A stretch of 64,000 bases of DNA, taken from NCBI GenBank assembly GCA_000827495.1, contig KN817619.1:84099-148098 (forward strand), written 5' to 3'. Positions 45,915 to 57,876 of the stretch are shown here, in pieces. The DNA is from Hypholoma sublateritium FD-334 SS-4. Lineage: Eukaryota; Basidiomycota; Agaricomycetes; Agaricales; Strophariaceae. The notes under the pieces were generated by a model that had not been told where the DNA came from, did not search any database, and saw only the letters and a list, made by a program, of their open reading frames with translations. The position numbers were made by a program, and so were the translations under genes. Numbering within the stretch: position 1 is the first letter of the stretch; each line of letters starts with the position of its first letter.

Positions 45915-47192
45915 ATGCCTCTGAAGTTTAACGCTATCTCAGCCATCATACTGGTCACCGCTTCATTAGGGACCGTTGCAGGAATCAATATTCCTGAGTA
46001 TGTTCCTTGTCTCATGTTCCGATGTGATCCACTAACATTATCGCAGCAATTTAGATCTATACCAGATACAGCCCCCTGTGCGTGGATCCTTTCCACGGAC
46101 ACCATGTCTAACGGTGGTCAGTGCTGCAAATGAATCGGCTCTATTCATACAAGACTGTGCTGCAGGCACAGAGCAGCGTGGATTTCACGTAGTGAACGGC
46201 GGGTCGACGACAGGAGCCGGACTCGCTGGCCCCATCACCATATTCAACACATTCTGTCTGGAGCCTACGGGGGGAAGCACCGCCTCTGGAACCAAGGTCG
46301 AGAGTAACAGCTGCGACGCTAACAGTCCGAACCAGCTGTGGCAATGGAACTCTAATGGTACTGTTAACTTGGCGGGGACCAACAAGTGCCTTGATTTAAC
46401 GAACGGCAATCTCACCAATGGGAATCAAGTGAGTTTTTATGCCGGCGATCAGTTTGATAATCCATTAATATTAATCGCCTACAGATGCAGATTTGGACGT
46501 GTATAGAAGGGAATCAGAACCAAATCTGGAGCGCGAACACTTTGGCAAAGTCATTATTCCGTTATTTATACTACCTCATCCAAATACTGAACGCAAGATT
46601 GACATAGTCCGCTCAGCGAAGTCCTACTGACTAGTAATTGTATGTGTATTTTTCATCCAATTTATGCTCTGTTGTTCGTCTAATACGGTTTTACTAGCAA
46701 ACCTCTGCATGGGGGCCAACTCTTCTGCAAATGGTTCCCCTGTATTCATCACGGACTGCTCCGACACATCCTCACTCAAGGTTTGGGAAGTTCCCCAAAT
46801 CGGACACGGTAACTCGGGGACATACAAACTTGCTTTCGGAACCGATGAAGGATCTCCGATCAAGTGTCTTGACGTAACAAATGGCCAGCTCGTTCCTGGA
46901 ACGAAACTACAGCTTTGGGATTGCACACCAGGTAACTTGAACCAGTTCTTCATCCCGACTGGAGTTATTCGATGGGAAGCGACGGGTATCTTGGATGGAC
47001 TGTGCGTCGACCTTACGAACGGTATCCAGACAAAGGGAAATCAGGTATGTTGAGAACCGATTAATACTTACGACCAATATCTACTGACGGTCCTATTCGG
47101 TCCTATTTCTTCAGCTTCAGATATGGAACTGCACGGCTGGTAATACAAACCAGTTTTGGAACGATGTCCTTCCCCCGCAAACCGCGATCTAA
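45915..47192 (+). CDS. Secreted ricin B-type (beta-trefoil) lectin, copy 2
   Basis: Predicted 328 aa from six exons: 45915-45997, 46047-46428, 46485-46549, 46608-46639, 46698-47044 and 47115-47192. The exon lengths (83, 382, 65, 32, 347 and 78) are identical to those of copy 1, so no coding indel separates the two. The signal peptide starts MPLKFNAISAIILVTASLG. The beta-trefoil signatures include SPNQLWQWN, GNQNQIWSA, NLNQFF and NTNQFWNDV, with NKCLDLTNGN, IKCLDVTNGQ and LCVDLTNGIQ. The third intron again has a weak donor (GTCATT). Function as for copy 1: probable secreted carbohydrate binding. Substitutions are mostly conservative, which suggests selection on both copies. Confidence 0.9.
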
Positions 47193-47509
47193 TCTGCGGC
47201 GTATGATAAATGAACGTTTGAACGCTGTCCTGGACAGGATTGTGTCTTTCGTCAGTGGACATTCAATATTCACGTTTAGTATTTTTCATTGGGCATTTGC
47301 ACATGGGCATTGTTGATACACAACTGTCGTATAAGCATCTACGGACCATATATTCGTTTTCATTATAATTGTACTGTGTTTCGCTATTATATTTGGTTCT
47401 TAATTCCATTACGTTTAGAATCATATTGTTCGATTCACAACCTTCATCTTAAATCGATTGTATCATTTTGGGCATTCTCAGGCGCTCACGAGAAACCCAG
47501 TGGCTGGTG
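47193..47509. other. Intergenic
   Basis: AT-rich 3' flank of lectin gene 2; nothing recognised. Confidence 0.4.
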
Positions 47510-47984
47510 CGCTTTCAACCATTGTTGCTATTCGCGTGTGCTTAGATTGTGGTGTAGTTCCTCGCAGAGCACTGACCGTCAAAGCGGCCGTCGTCGGGCA
47601 GGCCGTGGGGCGCGGCTGAGTGCGACGCACACGCTGACGGTGTCCGTCGGTGCGGACAGCCATTCGCGGTGGTCGATGCGAGTATGTGCGTCGCCATATA
47701 TGAACATCTGGACTACTGCACTAACCTTTTTCAGTGCGCGGAAAATAGGTACAATGCCCTCGGTGCACACGACGACCTCCCATCCAGAACGAACAGAATG
47801 CCACCCACACATCTCATTCCACCACCCCCACAACGCCCACAAATCACGTACCCTTGACATCGCACTCCCCATCGTCCTCGTTCTTCTCTTCCTCCTCCTT
47901 CTCCTCATTCTCGCCCTCTTCCTCCGTCGCCAATCTCGGCACAGGGAAACAGCACAGACTAGCCAATCTGTAACGCTCAAATAA
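47510..47984 (+). pseudogene. Second degenerate copy of the membrane protein gene (middle part)
   Basis: The plus strand contains GTCAAAGCGGCCGTCGTCGG and CACACGCTGACGGTGTCCGT, matching the extracellular TVKAAIVGQAVG...TLTVSVG segment of the 41-kb gene. A region like the YTALNAHDA exon follows, then a hydrophobic helix (IALPIVLVLLFLLLLLILAL) ending RRQSRH and a stop at 47984. A stop after QAVGRG and small deletions break the frame. The signal peptide exon and the long tail are missing. It is a truncated relic of a third module copy. Confidence 0.75.
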
Positions 47985-50080
47985 CATCAGTTAAAATGTT
48001 CGAAAGGTCTGTTCATTGTTCTTTTATCTTTTGTATAGTCTCCGCTGGACTATGAATCCTCGTGGACTACGAAAGCTCGACGTACGCTACACGAGATGGA
48101 TCTCTACCGACATTCGAGTTGACCAGTTGGCGAGGTCGGAGAGGTTAAATGTGTATATCTAATATTATTATCTATCTCTTACAGAACATCACTAATAATT
48201 TCGGGCACGAAGTGTTCCGTTGTTTCCACTGAAGCCAGATATAGACGGACAAGCAACTTTCCAATTTTATGCACTGGCCATCGAAAATCCCTCCTATAAA
48301 GACGACTAAAGGATTTGGCGCATCTGAGATTGTCTCGCGTGACGTACATATATTTGCCTACCTTCAGATGGAGGTCGGCGGCTTAATTTATGACCCTCCC
48401 TTGAAACCCTCGGGCGATTTGAAAAGGTTATTTAGACATGTTTTTTCACTTTTGAATCTCTCCCCTTGACCTTCCGAATGCAATAAAAGCCCAAGGGCAG
48501 TTTCGCTTCCTAACGACCAACCATCTCATGCTTCAACCAGATTCCATGCATTCTAGGAAATATGTCTCCTAAATTTCCTAATTTTTTCCATGCGTAGGTG
48601 GATACACTATCAAACGTGAGTAGCCTTATGCTCCATTACCACTGTGCGACTCTAACCTGACCTTAATTCGCTGCCTCCTAATTTCGACTATCAAATTAAT
48701 GGACATGTTGTTCCTTTTCCCGCAGTGTTCCAAGAGCACGGAGGTGCGAATGGAGGCGTCGGGTCAACAATCCAATCGTTCAATGCACCTGTAGGAGAAT
48801 ATTATATTGGAGAAATATTACTTCTGCGCTTATGGGTAATACCCGTGTACGTTCATCTGTATGATCACTGTGTTGCTCGTCATAATGAACAGGATCCAAT
48901 GCAAGATTCGTAAAACTCAGAATGGGTCAATAATGCTGCAAGTTTGCAACCTCGCATTATTATCTCAGTACCATGGACAGTGAATATTTGGTGAAGTATA
49001 TACGTTTATAGAAGCCTCGTTTACAAGGAAGCTGAGCTCATCTGGAGACCGGAGTAGCAATCCTTCTTGGACCCACCTTTCTCTATCATATTGCGATTTC
49101 GCCGGAGGTCCTATGAACAGGGACTATCTTTTATACGACCTAATCGCACTTCTGACTCTGTTCAATAGGGGAATGTATTCTGGTTTATGATCCCGTGATA
49201 CGCACTGCAACTTTCATCTGACTTCGCAACAACTTCGCAACCTGGAAGATTGAATTGGCTTTCTCTAATATTCATTCGGTTTGCGCTGCCAGGCAGCCTG
49301 GAAGAGATACACACACCACTTATTGCAAACTTAATGTCGACATTAACAGGCGCTGTAAACCGAATATTATGAGTAAGTAGAATTGAAATGGTTTTTTGTG
49401 TTGAATACAGAACGTCAAAGGGAGTAGGTAACGGAGTACTAAGCTTCGACGAGTGACTGATGACCTCAAGCTAGTCTTCGATGACGCGAGGCTTGATGTG
49501 ATCATGAAGTATGGTCATACCCCTCACGCCTGCTTATATCCACGCGTAATCATGCTTACGTTCAGTGTATCTTAGTCATAATCTAGGGCTGGAGCTGTGC
49601 AAACGATCTTGAGACGAACATGTCCCATTGAGCTAAATGACACTCGGAGGAGGCAGGCATCGTGCAATGGGAAGGAAGAGCGAGGAACTTGAAGAATTAA
49701 TAATAGCTTCTAAGATCAGCAGTGCATGGCCGTTGTGCCCGGAATTTAACCTAGGCATAGGTATCGACAATATTCCGCCCAAGCCAAGTAAACACAATTT
49801 TATCTGAATTTTATATGCTTTCCTCCCGTCGCAGTAAGAGCCCCATGTCAAAGGTATCATTTTAACGACGCGCGTGCTACCTCAATATTGCAGTAGACGT
49901 AGCTGATACAAAGCTAATATGGTTTTTTAGGTTGTGCTTACTAAGACTACAGCAGGGTGTGTGATGCGCGCTTATATATTTATATTCTGTACGTTAAATA
50001 GAGCCATACGTCGGAACAGCAGCGACCAGCGTTGATTGATCCCAGAAACAACACCCCACCCTTCCTATCCGAATTTAGCC
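47985..50080. other. Intergenic; no gene recognised
   Basis: About 2.1 kb of AT-rich sequence with short motif-free frames; presumed flanks of the lectin cluster and of the quinone reductase gene. Confidence 0.4.
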
Positions 50081-51095
50081 ATGTGCTTTCCAAGCAAGAA
50101 GATGAAGAATAATTTCGCTGACACCACCCAATCGACGTCAAAGCCAAAAGAAGCACACAGCGGAAATGGTACAAAAGCAGTGGCATCTGGCAAGTTTCAA
50201 ATCCAGTACACTCTCTACTTCCATCTCACCCACACAAGCAGTTCCAACGACCAAAATGGCACCCAAAGTCGGAATCATCATCTACACCATGTATGGCCAC
50301 ATTGCGAAGGGTATGTGACGCGCATCTCTTTGTTCACTTCGTTGAAACTTATATTTTTCAACGCAGTCGCTGAGGCTGAGAAGGCAGGTATTGAGAAAGC
50401 TGGAGGACACGCTACCATCTACCAGTGCGTTTCATTAATTCGATATTGACTGAGACCATCATTGAAGTACGCTGTAGAGTCCCGGAGACTCTCTCGCAGG
50501 AAGTCTTGACCAAGATGTACGCGCCGGCGAAGCCCAACTACCCCATCATCACCCCCGACATCCTTGCCGGCCTCGACGCTTTCATTATCGGTATCCCCAC
50601 TCGTTTCGGCAATTTCCCCACGCAGTGGAAGGCATGTCGATCAATCTTGCGACAGTGAGCGCGTTTGATATTAATCTAATCGCGTATTTAAGGCATTCTG
50701 GGACTCCACCGGTGGCCTCTGGTCTTCCGGGAAGCTCGCAGGGAAGTACGCCGGTGTCTTCGTCTCTACCGCCGGACCTGGAGGAGGACAGGAGTCGACC
50801 GCGATTGCTTCGCTCTCCACCTTCGCCCACCACGGCGTCCTCTACGTACCCTTCGGTTACGCCCATGCATTCGCTAAGCTCACCGACCTCACTGAGGTCC
50901 ACGGTGGTGAGCATTTTCTCCGTTACCGCACCATGCCGCCGGCCTGTGCTCATTACTTCATTTTTAGGATCACCCTGGGGCGCCGGTACCTTCTCTGGCC
51001 CCGATGGCTCCCGCCAACCCTCTGCGCTTGAGCTTGAGATTGCCACTATCCAGGGAGAGGCGTTCTACAACACTGTCAAGAAGGTTTCTTTCTGA
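50081..51095 (+). CDS. NAD(P)H:quinone oxidoreductase, WrbA/flavodoxin-like (type IV)
   Basis: Predicted 236 aa from six exons: 50081-50168, 50242-50310, 50367-50424, 50478-50631, 50693-50906 and 50968-51095. A short N-terminal extension ([14 protein letters not shown]) precedes the flavodoxin fold, [21 protein letters not shown], which contains the FMN phosphate loop. Other hallmarks are [53 protein letters not shown] and [20 protein letters not shown]. The family reduces quinones by two electrons, which avoids semiquinone radicals; in wood-decay fungi it handles lignin-derived quinones. The fourth intron appears to use a GC donor (GCATGT). The first intron's exact ends are the least certain; ATG 50255 within exon 2 is an alternative start. 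Confidence 0.92.
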
Positions 51096-53239
51096 ACGAG
51101 ACACCTTCAAGGCATCTGTAGACTGTAGTAGCTCGCTGTACATATTATATCCATATCCTTTCTTGTTCAGCATGAACGAACTTAATCTGGTGGAAATACC
51201 CGTTGAACATAGTAAAATTTCGTCCATTTACACAATTTGTCTGCTTTCCCACTATCCAGGAAAGCTTTCGATAAGCCTGCCCTCCCATGAGATCTCTTCA
51301 CGGACTTGAGCGCCTACATACATAGTCAGTGCTCGGCCCGGAAGCAATTCGCGTACTAAACATTACTGCAACAGCGTGCATGTCATCGCACAACCTAAAC
51401 TTTGGCGCTCTATTCTTGCTCCATTCTAACCGGGTACCGTCCCTACATACAGGCTGGCGAAACGAACTCGGACGTGCGCGATGGACATTATGCGGTCGGC
51501 CCCACCTCCGGCTTGTTCGTGAGGCAAAGGTCTTATAGTTTAATTTGATGTCAGACTCCAGAGAAAGATAACGCAGTAGAGCACCCACTCCGCCGGCGGA
51601 AGAAGTGTACCTGCGGATACTCAGTACTCAGTGCCAGCGGTTCCAACACGCCATCGTCAACGTGAAAGAGGGGCGAAGACATGATCCTGAATTTGTATGA
51701 CCTGCCACACAGAGCGGCACAAACTGCGGCATTAGCATCTCCGTAGCAGGTATGCGAGAAAGACGAGGCGCAAGCGATCATAATGAGCTCCCGTCTAGCG
51801 CGGCACAGCGCATCAAGTGCACATCATCTTCCCGATGACTGGACATTTACCAGTCGTGTATCGAAACATAGAGAAGTAACGCCCATAACTCGTAGGTCAA
51901 CCACGTTGTAGCAGCAAGCCGTAGCTCAGTCGGCGCTCCGCAGAAGATCAGCCGTTTTGTTGCCTCCAGATCGTATAAACCCGTGGCTATTGGCGCTTAA
52001 TGGAACGTATAGAAATGAAACCACACGAGCAGTGAGTCAAATGGATTCGTCTCCCAGAGGCTGGATATACGGGGAAAGACGGTAGGACCCACACCGATGC
52101 TCACGATAAGACCGGTCGATGAAGATCTTGTGGAAGATGTCGGGAGGACGGCGAGAGGCTGGATAAACGGGTTCGCAAGCCTTTTTCAACCTAGCAGGGC
52201 TGTTGTGAGACGCAGAGAACCCTTCGACCCGTGGGGACGTAGTCTAAGTCAATGCTAAAGGCGTTTTCAAATCTGCCGTGGGCTAACTCGCTACAGAAAA
52301 TGTTGTGAGCACCGTGAGGTATGTCAGGGCGTACCGTCACCTGGACCCCTTTCTCCGGACACGGACTTGACATATGACCGAACTTAAATCTTCGACCAGC
52401 AATAGATAAACGATTGACTGAATATTGCGTAGCGCTTTCTTGACGTGTCCAAGGTTGTAGAGAGGTGCAAGACTGGTGGCCAGAACCGAGAGAAAATGAT
52501 ACTTTGTGGGCCCGGGAGAGTCCGCGCCTGGACTCACATGTCGCCACCAAACATTCACAAGCAAATGGTGTCAACGTGCTGAGTTGGCATCAAGTTGGCA
52601 TCGTACTTATGTACCTTGTATGTACCCATTCTAATTTCTGGCAGCCAATGCCTCAAGTCAGCCACGAGGCAACCTCAACGCATTGAGCGCTGAGCGCTGA
52701 GCTTTCCCATATCCAAGTTTATCACGACTTAACAGCCAGCGGCTGCGTCCCTTACTCCCTCAACGTCTCTTCAAGTCAAACACGCAAGAATTACTCGTCG
52801 CTTTGTCTCAGCAGACTCGAGCCTAACTAGGACTGCCTGTATTGCCCTGCAAATTCCAATGAGAGTATCTGAGTGCAGTACAGATGTTCGGCAGCGCAAC
52901 AATGGTATCCAGCCCACGCCACGGCGACGAGTCTCTCACCTGCCCATTGTCTTCGATTGGTTATCAGCAACCCCGTGTACGGAATGTCGGTGCGAACCTT
53001 GCCTCATGTTGCCTCGTTTTCCCTTCACACAACGAGGTGATATTGACGAGGGGTAACTTTCATGCGCTACAATTTGGGAAACCCTCGAATATGCTCGCTA
53101 ACCCTCATAAGGTGACCGATTTGGCGGACAGGGTAAGCAATCAGTCATTGGTATTCAGAGCACATTGAATACTTACCTACTCTTTCCTCGATTCCTGCAT
53201 CGCGATTTGCCTTCTCTTAAACATATACTCATTGCCATC
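51096..53239. other. Intergenic; no gene recognised
   Basis: About 2.1 kb. Contains a palindromic GAGCGCTGAGCGCTGAGC run near 52685 and assorted short frames. A tRNA-like A-box string at about 51919 was examined and rejected. Confidence 0.4.
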
Positions 53240-54215
53240 ATGTCTCTTTACAATAACCAAGTCCCCCAGTGGCCTACCGGGCAATCATCTGCTGCTGGAG
53301 ATTTCTCGTCTGGTATGTCACTTATCTTGCGAATCTATTTTCGAAATCTAATTATCCCATTCGTTATTTTCAGTGCACAATTACGCGATTTATCCTTGGA
53401 ACCACGAGGCGGCTCTACCACCCTATTCGAGCTTCCCATCTCCAGATCCGCTCGCGTATTCGACGACCGACACGCTGGCTCCCAGCCCAGCCTCCTCGTG
53501 CACCGCATACTCGTCCGACAGCTCGGAGCCTACCAAGCGTTCCCCTCCTGCTTTAAAACCCAACAGAAAATCCCCGACCCACCGCCGTGATCCCTCTCAT
53601 ATCCGTCGCCCACGCAATGCTTTCTTCGTCTTCCGCTCCGCGTTTATCTCTGCACAGAAGCAGGTGGGAAAGGGCCTCCAACACGAGCTCAGCAAGCAGG
53701 CCGCGCTCGTCTGGAATGCGATGACTGACGCGGAGAAATTCACGTACCAGGAGACCGCTAGGCTGGAACAGATGCTCCACAAGATCGAGCACCCGGACTA
53801 CCAGTACTCGCCCAGCCCCAAGGGCACGCGTACTAGGAAACCCACGCGCGTCGCCGTATCGTCTCAGTCCATGTCACCGCATGCACTGCCCCTTCCCGCG
53901 CTCCCCGAGCGCGCCGAATTCAGCTTCGCGCAGCTTTGCATGGGTGACGCTAAGGTTGAACAGGCGGATTTCTTGATCGACACTCTTCCTCCTTCCCTTG
54001 AGTTCGGTACGAACACGCTTTTGCTAGCGGATGCATCCAGCACTTCGGAGCCGCTTCCGGGTCCAATCGATTGCCACATCCAGATCCCGTTCCCTCCTTC
54101 AAATCCGTGCTATCCGGCTAATTTTGACGGTGTCTCTTCGCCTACTCTCGATTACGGTCTCCAGAATTTAGATTTCAACCCGGATGATTACCTATGGGAC
54201 CACACCTTCAATTAA
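53240..54215 (+). CDS. HMG-box transcription factor
   Basis: Two exons (53240-53312 and 53374-54215), 304 aa. The N-terminal hundred residues are Pro/Ser-rich. The HMG box spans about residues 100-170: HIRRPRNAFFVFRSAF, KGLQHELSKQAALVWNAM and DAEKFTYQETARLEQMLH, ending HPDYQYSP. This is the minor-groove-binding type (MATA_HMG/Sox-like) that contacts DNA in the nucleus. Basic residues follow the box (KGTRTRKPTR). The C-terminal part is acidic and hydrophobic (LDFNPDDYLWDHTF), perhaps an activation region. Such factors include mating and sexual-development regulators in basidiomycetes, but the target is unknown; no pheromone receptor or homeodomain gene is nearby. Confidence 0.9.
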
Positions 54216-54744
54216 AGGCCCTTGAATTCTGCTCAATCCGTATCTAATATCCACTTTTATCTTGTACTTCCCGCGATTCAGAGTATCGACCATATATCGA
54301 TTGGTTTTGACAGTCAATCCTTTGAATATATACACTTGTATGTACACTACTCTGCGAGCGAAGAAACTCGCACATGATAGAAATAACCGGCGCCTCGTCA
54401 TATTAAGCGCATACATATAATTGCCAGTGGCGGCAAGGGAAACCGAACGGCGGAGGCTCAGGCGAGAGGTAGACGTATTTTGGGACAATTGAAAGACTTC
54501 AAACGAACTGCAGTGCAACGACGTCGACGAGGACCGAGGTTGCCCCAATCCCATATCGAAATGATACCATCCTCAAAATATCCTGGAGCAAAGATATCGC
54601 GAAGCAAATCTTCGAAGCCTCACGAGATGCCGCGTGCGGTTGAAGGTGCGAAAATCAAGCTGTTACATATATATTCTACATAATACATTATAAATAAATA
54701 CAGGCGTAGCATTCTCTCAATTGGTTGATATTCAGACGACGTCG
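54216..54744. other. Convergent intergenic region
   Basis: 3' flanks of the HMG-box gene (plus) and of the small secreted protein gene (minus); nothing else recognised. Confidence 0.4.
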
Positions 54745-55359
54745 CTACTTTCCACCCCTGCGAAAACATGTCAGCAGGTTAACCGGATGTATGCAGACGA
54801 ACACTCACTTCACTACAGTCTTCTTCCCGGTCTCCATATTGTGCTCCGTTAATTTCGTGACGCGGTCATTTTTCATCAAGATCGGCTTCTCGATCGTCTT
54901 GTAGACGCTCTGCGGCCTCACATGCCCCCCAAGGATCGCATGCGTGTGGCCGTGAGCGCGCTCCGCCCATGTCTTCGACGCCTCGTTCCAGATGTGGTCG
55001 CTGTGCGGGTTCTCCTTGCGGTCCGGGATCCTGATGCCGTTCTGCGACAGCCCATGGTTGATGGTCGACTTGCCGTGGTCGTGCGCGAATTTCTGCGCGT
55101 CGCCGTGGACGGAGACGCGCGTGTCGTGTGGGCCGCTGCGCGTCCCGCTCCAGAAGACAGCCTCGCCCTCCTTGGGGTGGAAGCTTTTGTTGACCTTGTT
55201 GATGGTCGAGACGGCTTGCACAGCGTGTTTGAGCGTGCCTTTGGCCGGCTCACGGGCTTGTAAATCTGCCGTGTCCGACCCGCCGTGCCATATCGGAGCA
55301 GCGATAGACGGCGCAAGGAGAGAAGCGATGAAGAAAACAAGGAATTTATATGCGAACAT
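54745..55359 (-). CDS. Small secreted protein, possible ADP-ribosyl-cyclase-like domain
   Basis: Predicted 187 aa from two exons, 54809-55359 and 54745-54757. The second holds only 13 nt; the donor GTGAGT and acceptor TTTTCGCAG are strong and make the end KGGK in place of a stop right after VVK. The signal peptide is MFAYKFLVFFIASLLAPSIA. The mature protein contains EGEAVFWSGTRSG, QKFAHDHGKSTINHGL, IWNEASKTWAERAHGHTHAI, RPQSVYKTIEKPILMKND and VTKLTEH. This order (F-W-S-G, A-x-x-G-x-T, W-x-x-A-S-x-x-x-A, E-x-P-x-L) resembles an NAD-targeting ADP-ribosyl-cyclase-like domain known from bacterial polymorphic toxins. That match is from memory of the pattern only. It could be a defence protein; activity is unproven. 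Confidence 0.6.
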
Positions 55360-57800
55360 CGTAAGAGGCGGTTATCACCTGAATACCCTCAATTAAGCGT
55401 TGAGCAAGACAAATCATTATAGATACGTACGTAGTTTCGGGGGGGAGGGTGAACCCGGTGTTGACCAGCAACTTGGAACTATTCTATTTCGTTTGACCGA
55501 CCTTGATAAACCAACGAAGTGTTAGAATAAATCACGACGCCTGGATCTAATCAGACAGACGTACCAGCAGTCAAAGGTAGATGAGGATCGTATCGAACGA
55601 CTGTGAAGAAGAAAGTCGACAGCTTCAGAGCCATTTTATAGAAAAATTGTGTCGGATGAGGAGAGTAAAAGCCCAGACATGACAGCCGCTGATGATCAGA
55701 AATCGACAGGATCGTCGTGCTTCTCGACTCCCTATTTCGCAGAAAAGAATGCCATGTCCTACAGACTGCCATAGCGGATGTTTCAGAACATAGCAGCGAC
55801 AACTCCCATGTGAGTTGAAAGCGCAAAGGAAGCCAGGCAGCATGCGGTAGTGGACACTCATGCGAAGACAAGTCGACGAGCAGAGACGCGAGCTTGGTTC
55901 GGAAATCGAGCCCATCAGTGCAGTTAGCGAGCTTGTGTATTCTCGGATCACGAGCGATGGGGCGTTGAAATCAGTGTGCCATTCTTCGGGTTGTACACAG
56001 AAGAGCCACGACGAGACAACGTCTCAACTGACAAGCCAAAGATTAGAAGAGAAAATCGAGCCTAGACGATAAATTCCCGGAGAATTGGCATTTACGAGGT
56101 GCAGAACAGTTTTAAGTCGCTCGGAAGAATTAAAAACATCGCCCACTGGTGCACATCAGGATTATCTTGATGGGAAGAGTGTCGACGATCAATCAGCCCA
56201 AGGTACTGAGCTGTGTTCAAGTGAACGGTTGACGACCAGGGGATCTTTGTGAACGATTTTGTCTGGCTTTCGTGTGCAGTGCTATCAATAGACACTAAAT
56301 ATTGCATCTTCGAGCCCACAGCCGCCCAGTGCCCAGTGGTTAAAATTGCGATGTGTTCCGAGAGCAGGTTGCAAGATTTTATCCACTATCGCGCATTCCC
56401 ACCTGGCTTGCTCACCGCATAAGAATTTTATTCGAAAAAGGCTCGGGGAACACTCACCGGGTGCACCGAATGCGTCGCAGAGGTGACCATCGTCCCCGGG
56501 GCGCCGTCCATCTACATACTCCGGTAGGTTCAGTTCTAGTTTGAAAATTCGGCATGTTGTCTTCGTGCGATGTGAACAACAGATCCCGCGCTGCTTCTGT
56601 CCCGCGGGAGACTATAAGTTTCGACTTTATGATATGTGCTCGCACGAGGGTGCGAAGGTGCTGAAGGAATGGTCGGACTATGAGAAAGAATCCTGCTTTG
56701 ATGAAAGATCAGACGTACCTTTGAAACGCGGCTCCGCAGCTCTCTATCTATCCAGATCACGAAGATAGCAGTCGTTTTCTAGTGAGTGGTTTCGTCGAGC
56801 AGAGAGAAGACCTCGGCAAAGTATGACAAGCACGGCTGAACACGATGTCTGTCGGATTGCATACACACCGCGACAATTTGCAGTTATACTATCCGAAGTG
56901 GAGTATCCGAGCATCACGGTGTTCCAGCCTCAGTGACGTCGACGTCTCTCTGCGGGATGGAGATCGAGACATGGAGGATCGCGACGACAATGTCTTCTTT
57001 CTTGGTAAAGCACTGAAAACGAGTGCTGTCACGAGGCAAAGCACAGTAAAGGTGGGCCCGAGAGCGAAAGAACAAAACAGAGGGGGGAACTTGCGCTGGG
57101 AAGATGAACGGTGAGATATGAGGGTATCCGCGGAACAGAACATACAGCTTCAGCACGACGATGTGCACGGACATTTGGCCCAAGATGGATCTCAGACTCA
57201 AATTCAAGCAGCAAGAGGCAGCGGGCACGGCCGCCGCAGGCACGTCGCTCATTATAGGCCCCCCAGGGCCAGATAGAGGCTAGATATCGTCTGATTGTTG
57301 AATGTGTGGGTAAGAATACTGGGGAGAGTCATCCATCACGGAAATGCTGGTGGTCAGCGCTCAGCTTTGAGATAGACAAACCACACGCAGTCACCCCGGG
57401 AAGTTGATGTTTTTCGGTCACCTCAAAACCTCCGAAAATTTTCAATTTTAGTATACAAATTGAGATCGACAAAAATTGTTCAGTATAATAAAAGTTTCGG
57501 GGCAACATATAAGTTGATTAAGTTCTAAAATAGAAGTGACAGTCTATATTTGCCTCAAAACGCAACTAAAAACGTGATTATCCGTCGGGAAGAAAACTAA
57601 GACAATTACCAAAACTTCAGGGATATTTTGAGGGAGACAATAACGGAGAATTTGATGCGGCCTGAAAATCTAAACAAAGTTTTGGTATTGAACGGTGTTT
57701 TCTCGTCGGAAAGACTTTTGTAATTAGGCTTATTTTCTGCACGCACAAATTTATGGAAAAATACATTTTTATTTGCTGCACTGAAATGAAGCGTAGGATG
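55360..57800. other. Intergenic; no gene recognised
   Basis: About 2.4 kb. Frames on both strands (for example minus 55551-55951 and 56536-56760, plus 56845-57114) have no motif and no consistent splicing. AT content rises after 57.4 kb, towards the transposase. Confidence 0.35.
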
Positions 57801-57822
57801 GTCGTACGACTGTCGTACGACT
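57801..57822. repeat. Tandem palindromic 11-mer (GTCGTACGACT)
   Basis: GTCGTACGAC is a perfect palindrome repeated twice with one base between, located about 55 bp beyond the transposase stop codon. It could be a subterminal protein-binding repeat of the element. Confidence 0.6.
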
Positions 57823-57876
57823 GATACAAGTCTCATGAGATTAACCGTTTAACATTCCTAGTTATACCTCCGATAT

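Noticed and set aside
51915..51990. tRNA-like A-box (CCGTAGCTCAGTCGG) suggesting a tRNA gene
   Set aside because: No B-box resembling GGTTCGANNCC follows at the right distance and no acceptor stem can be formed.
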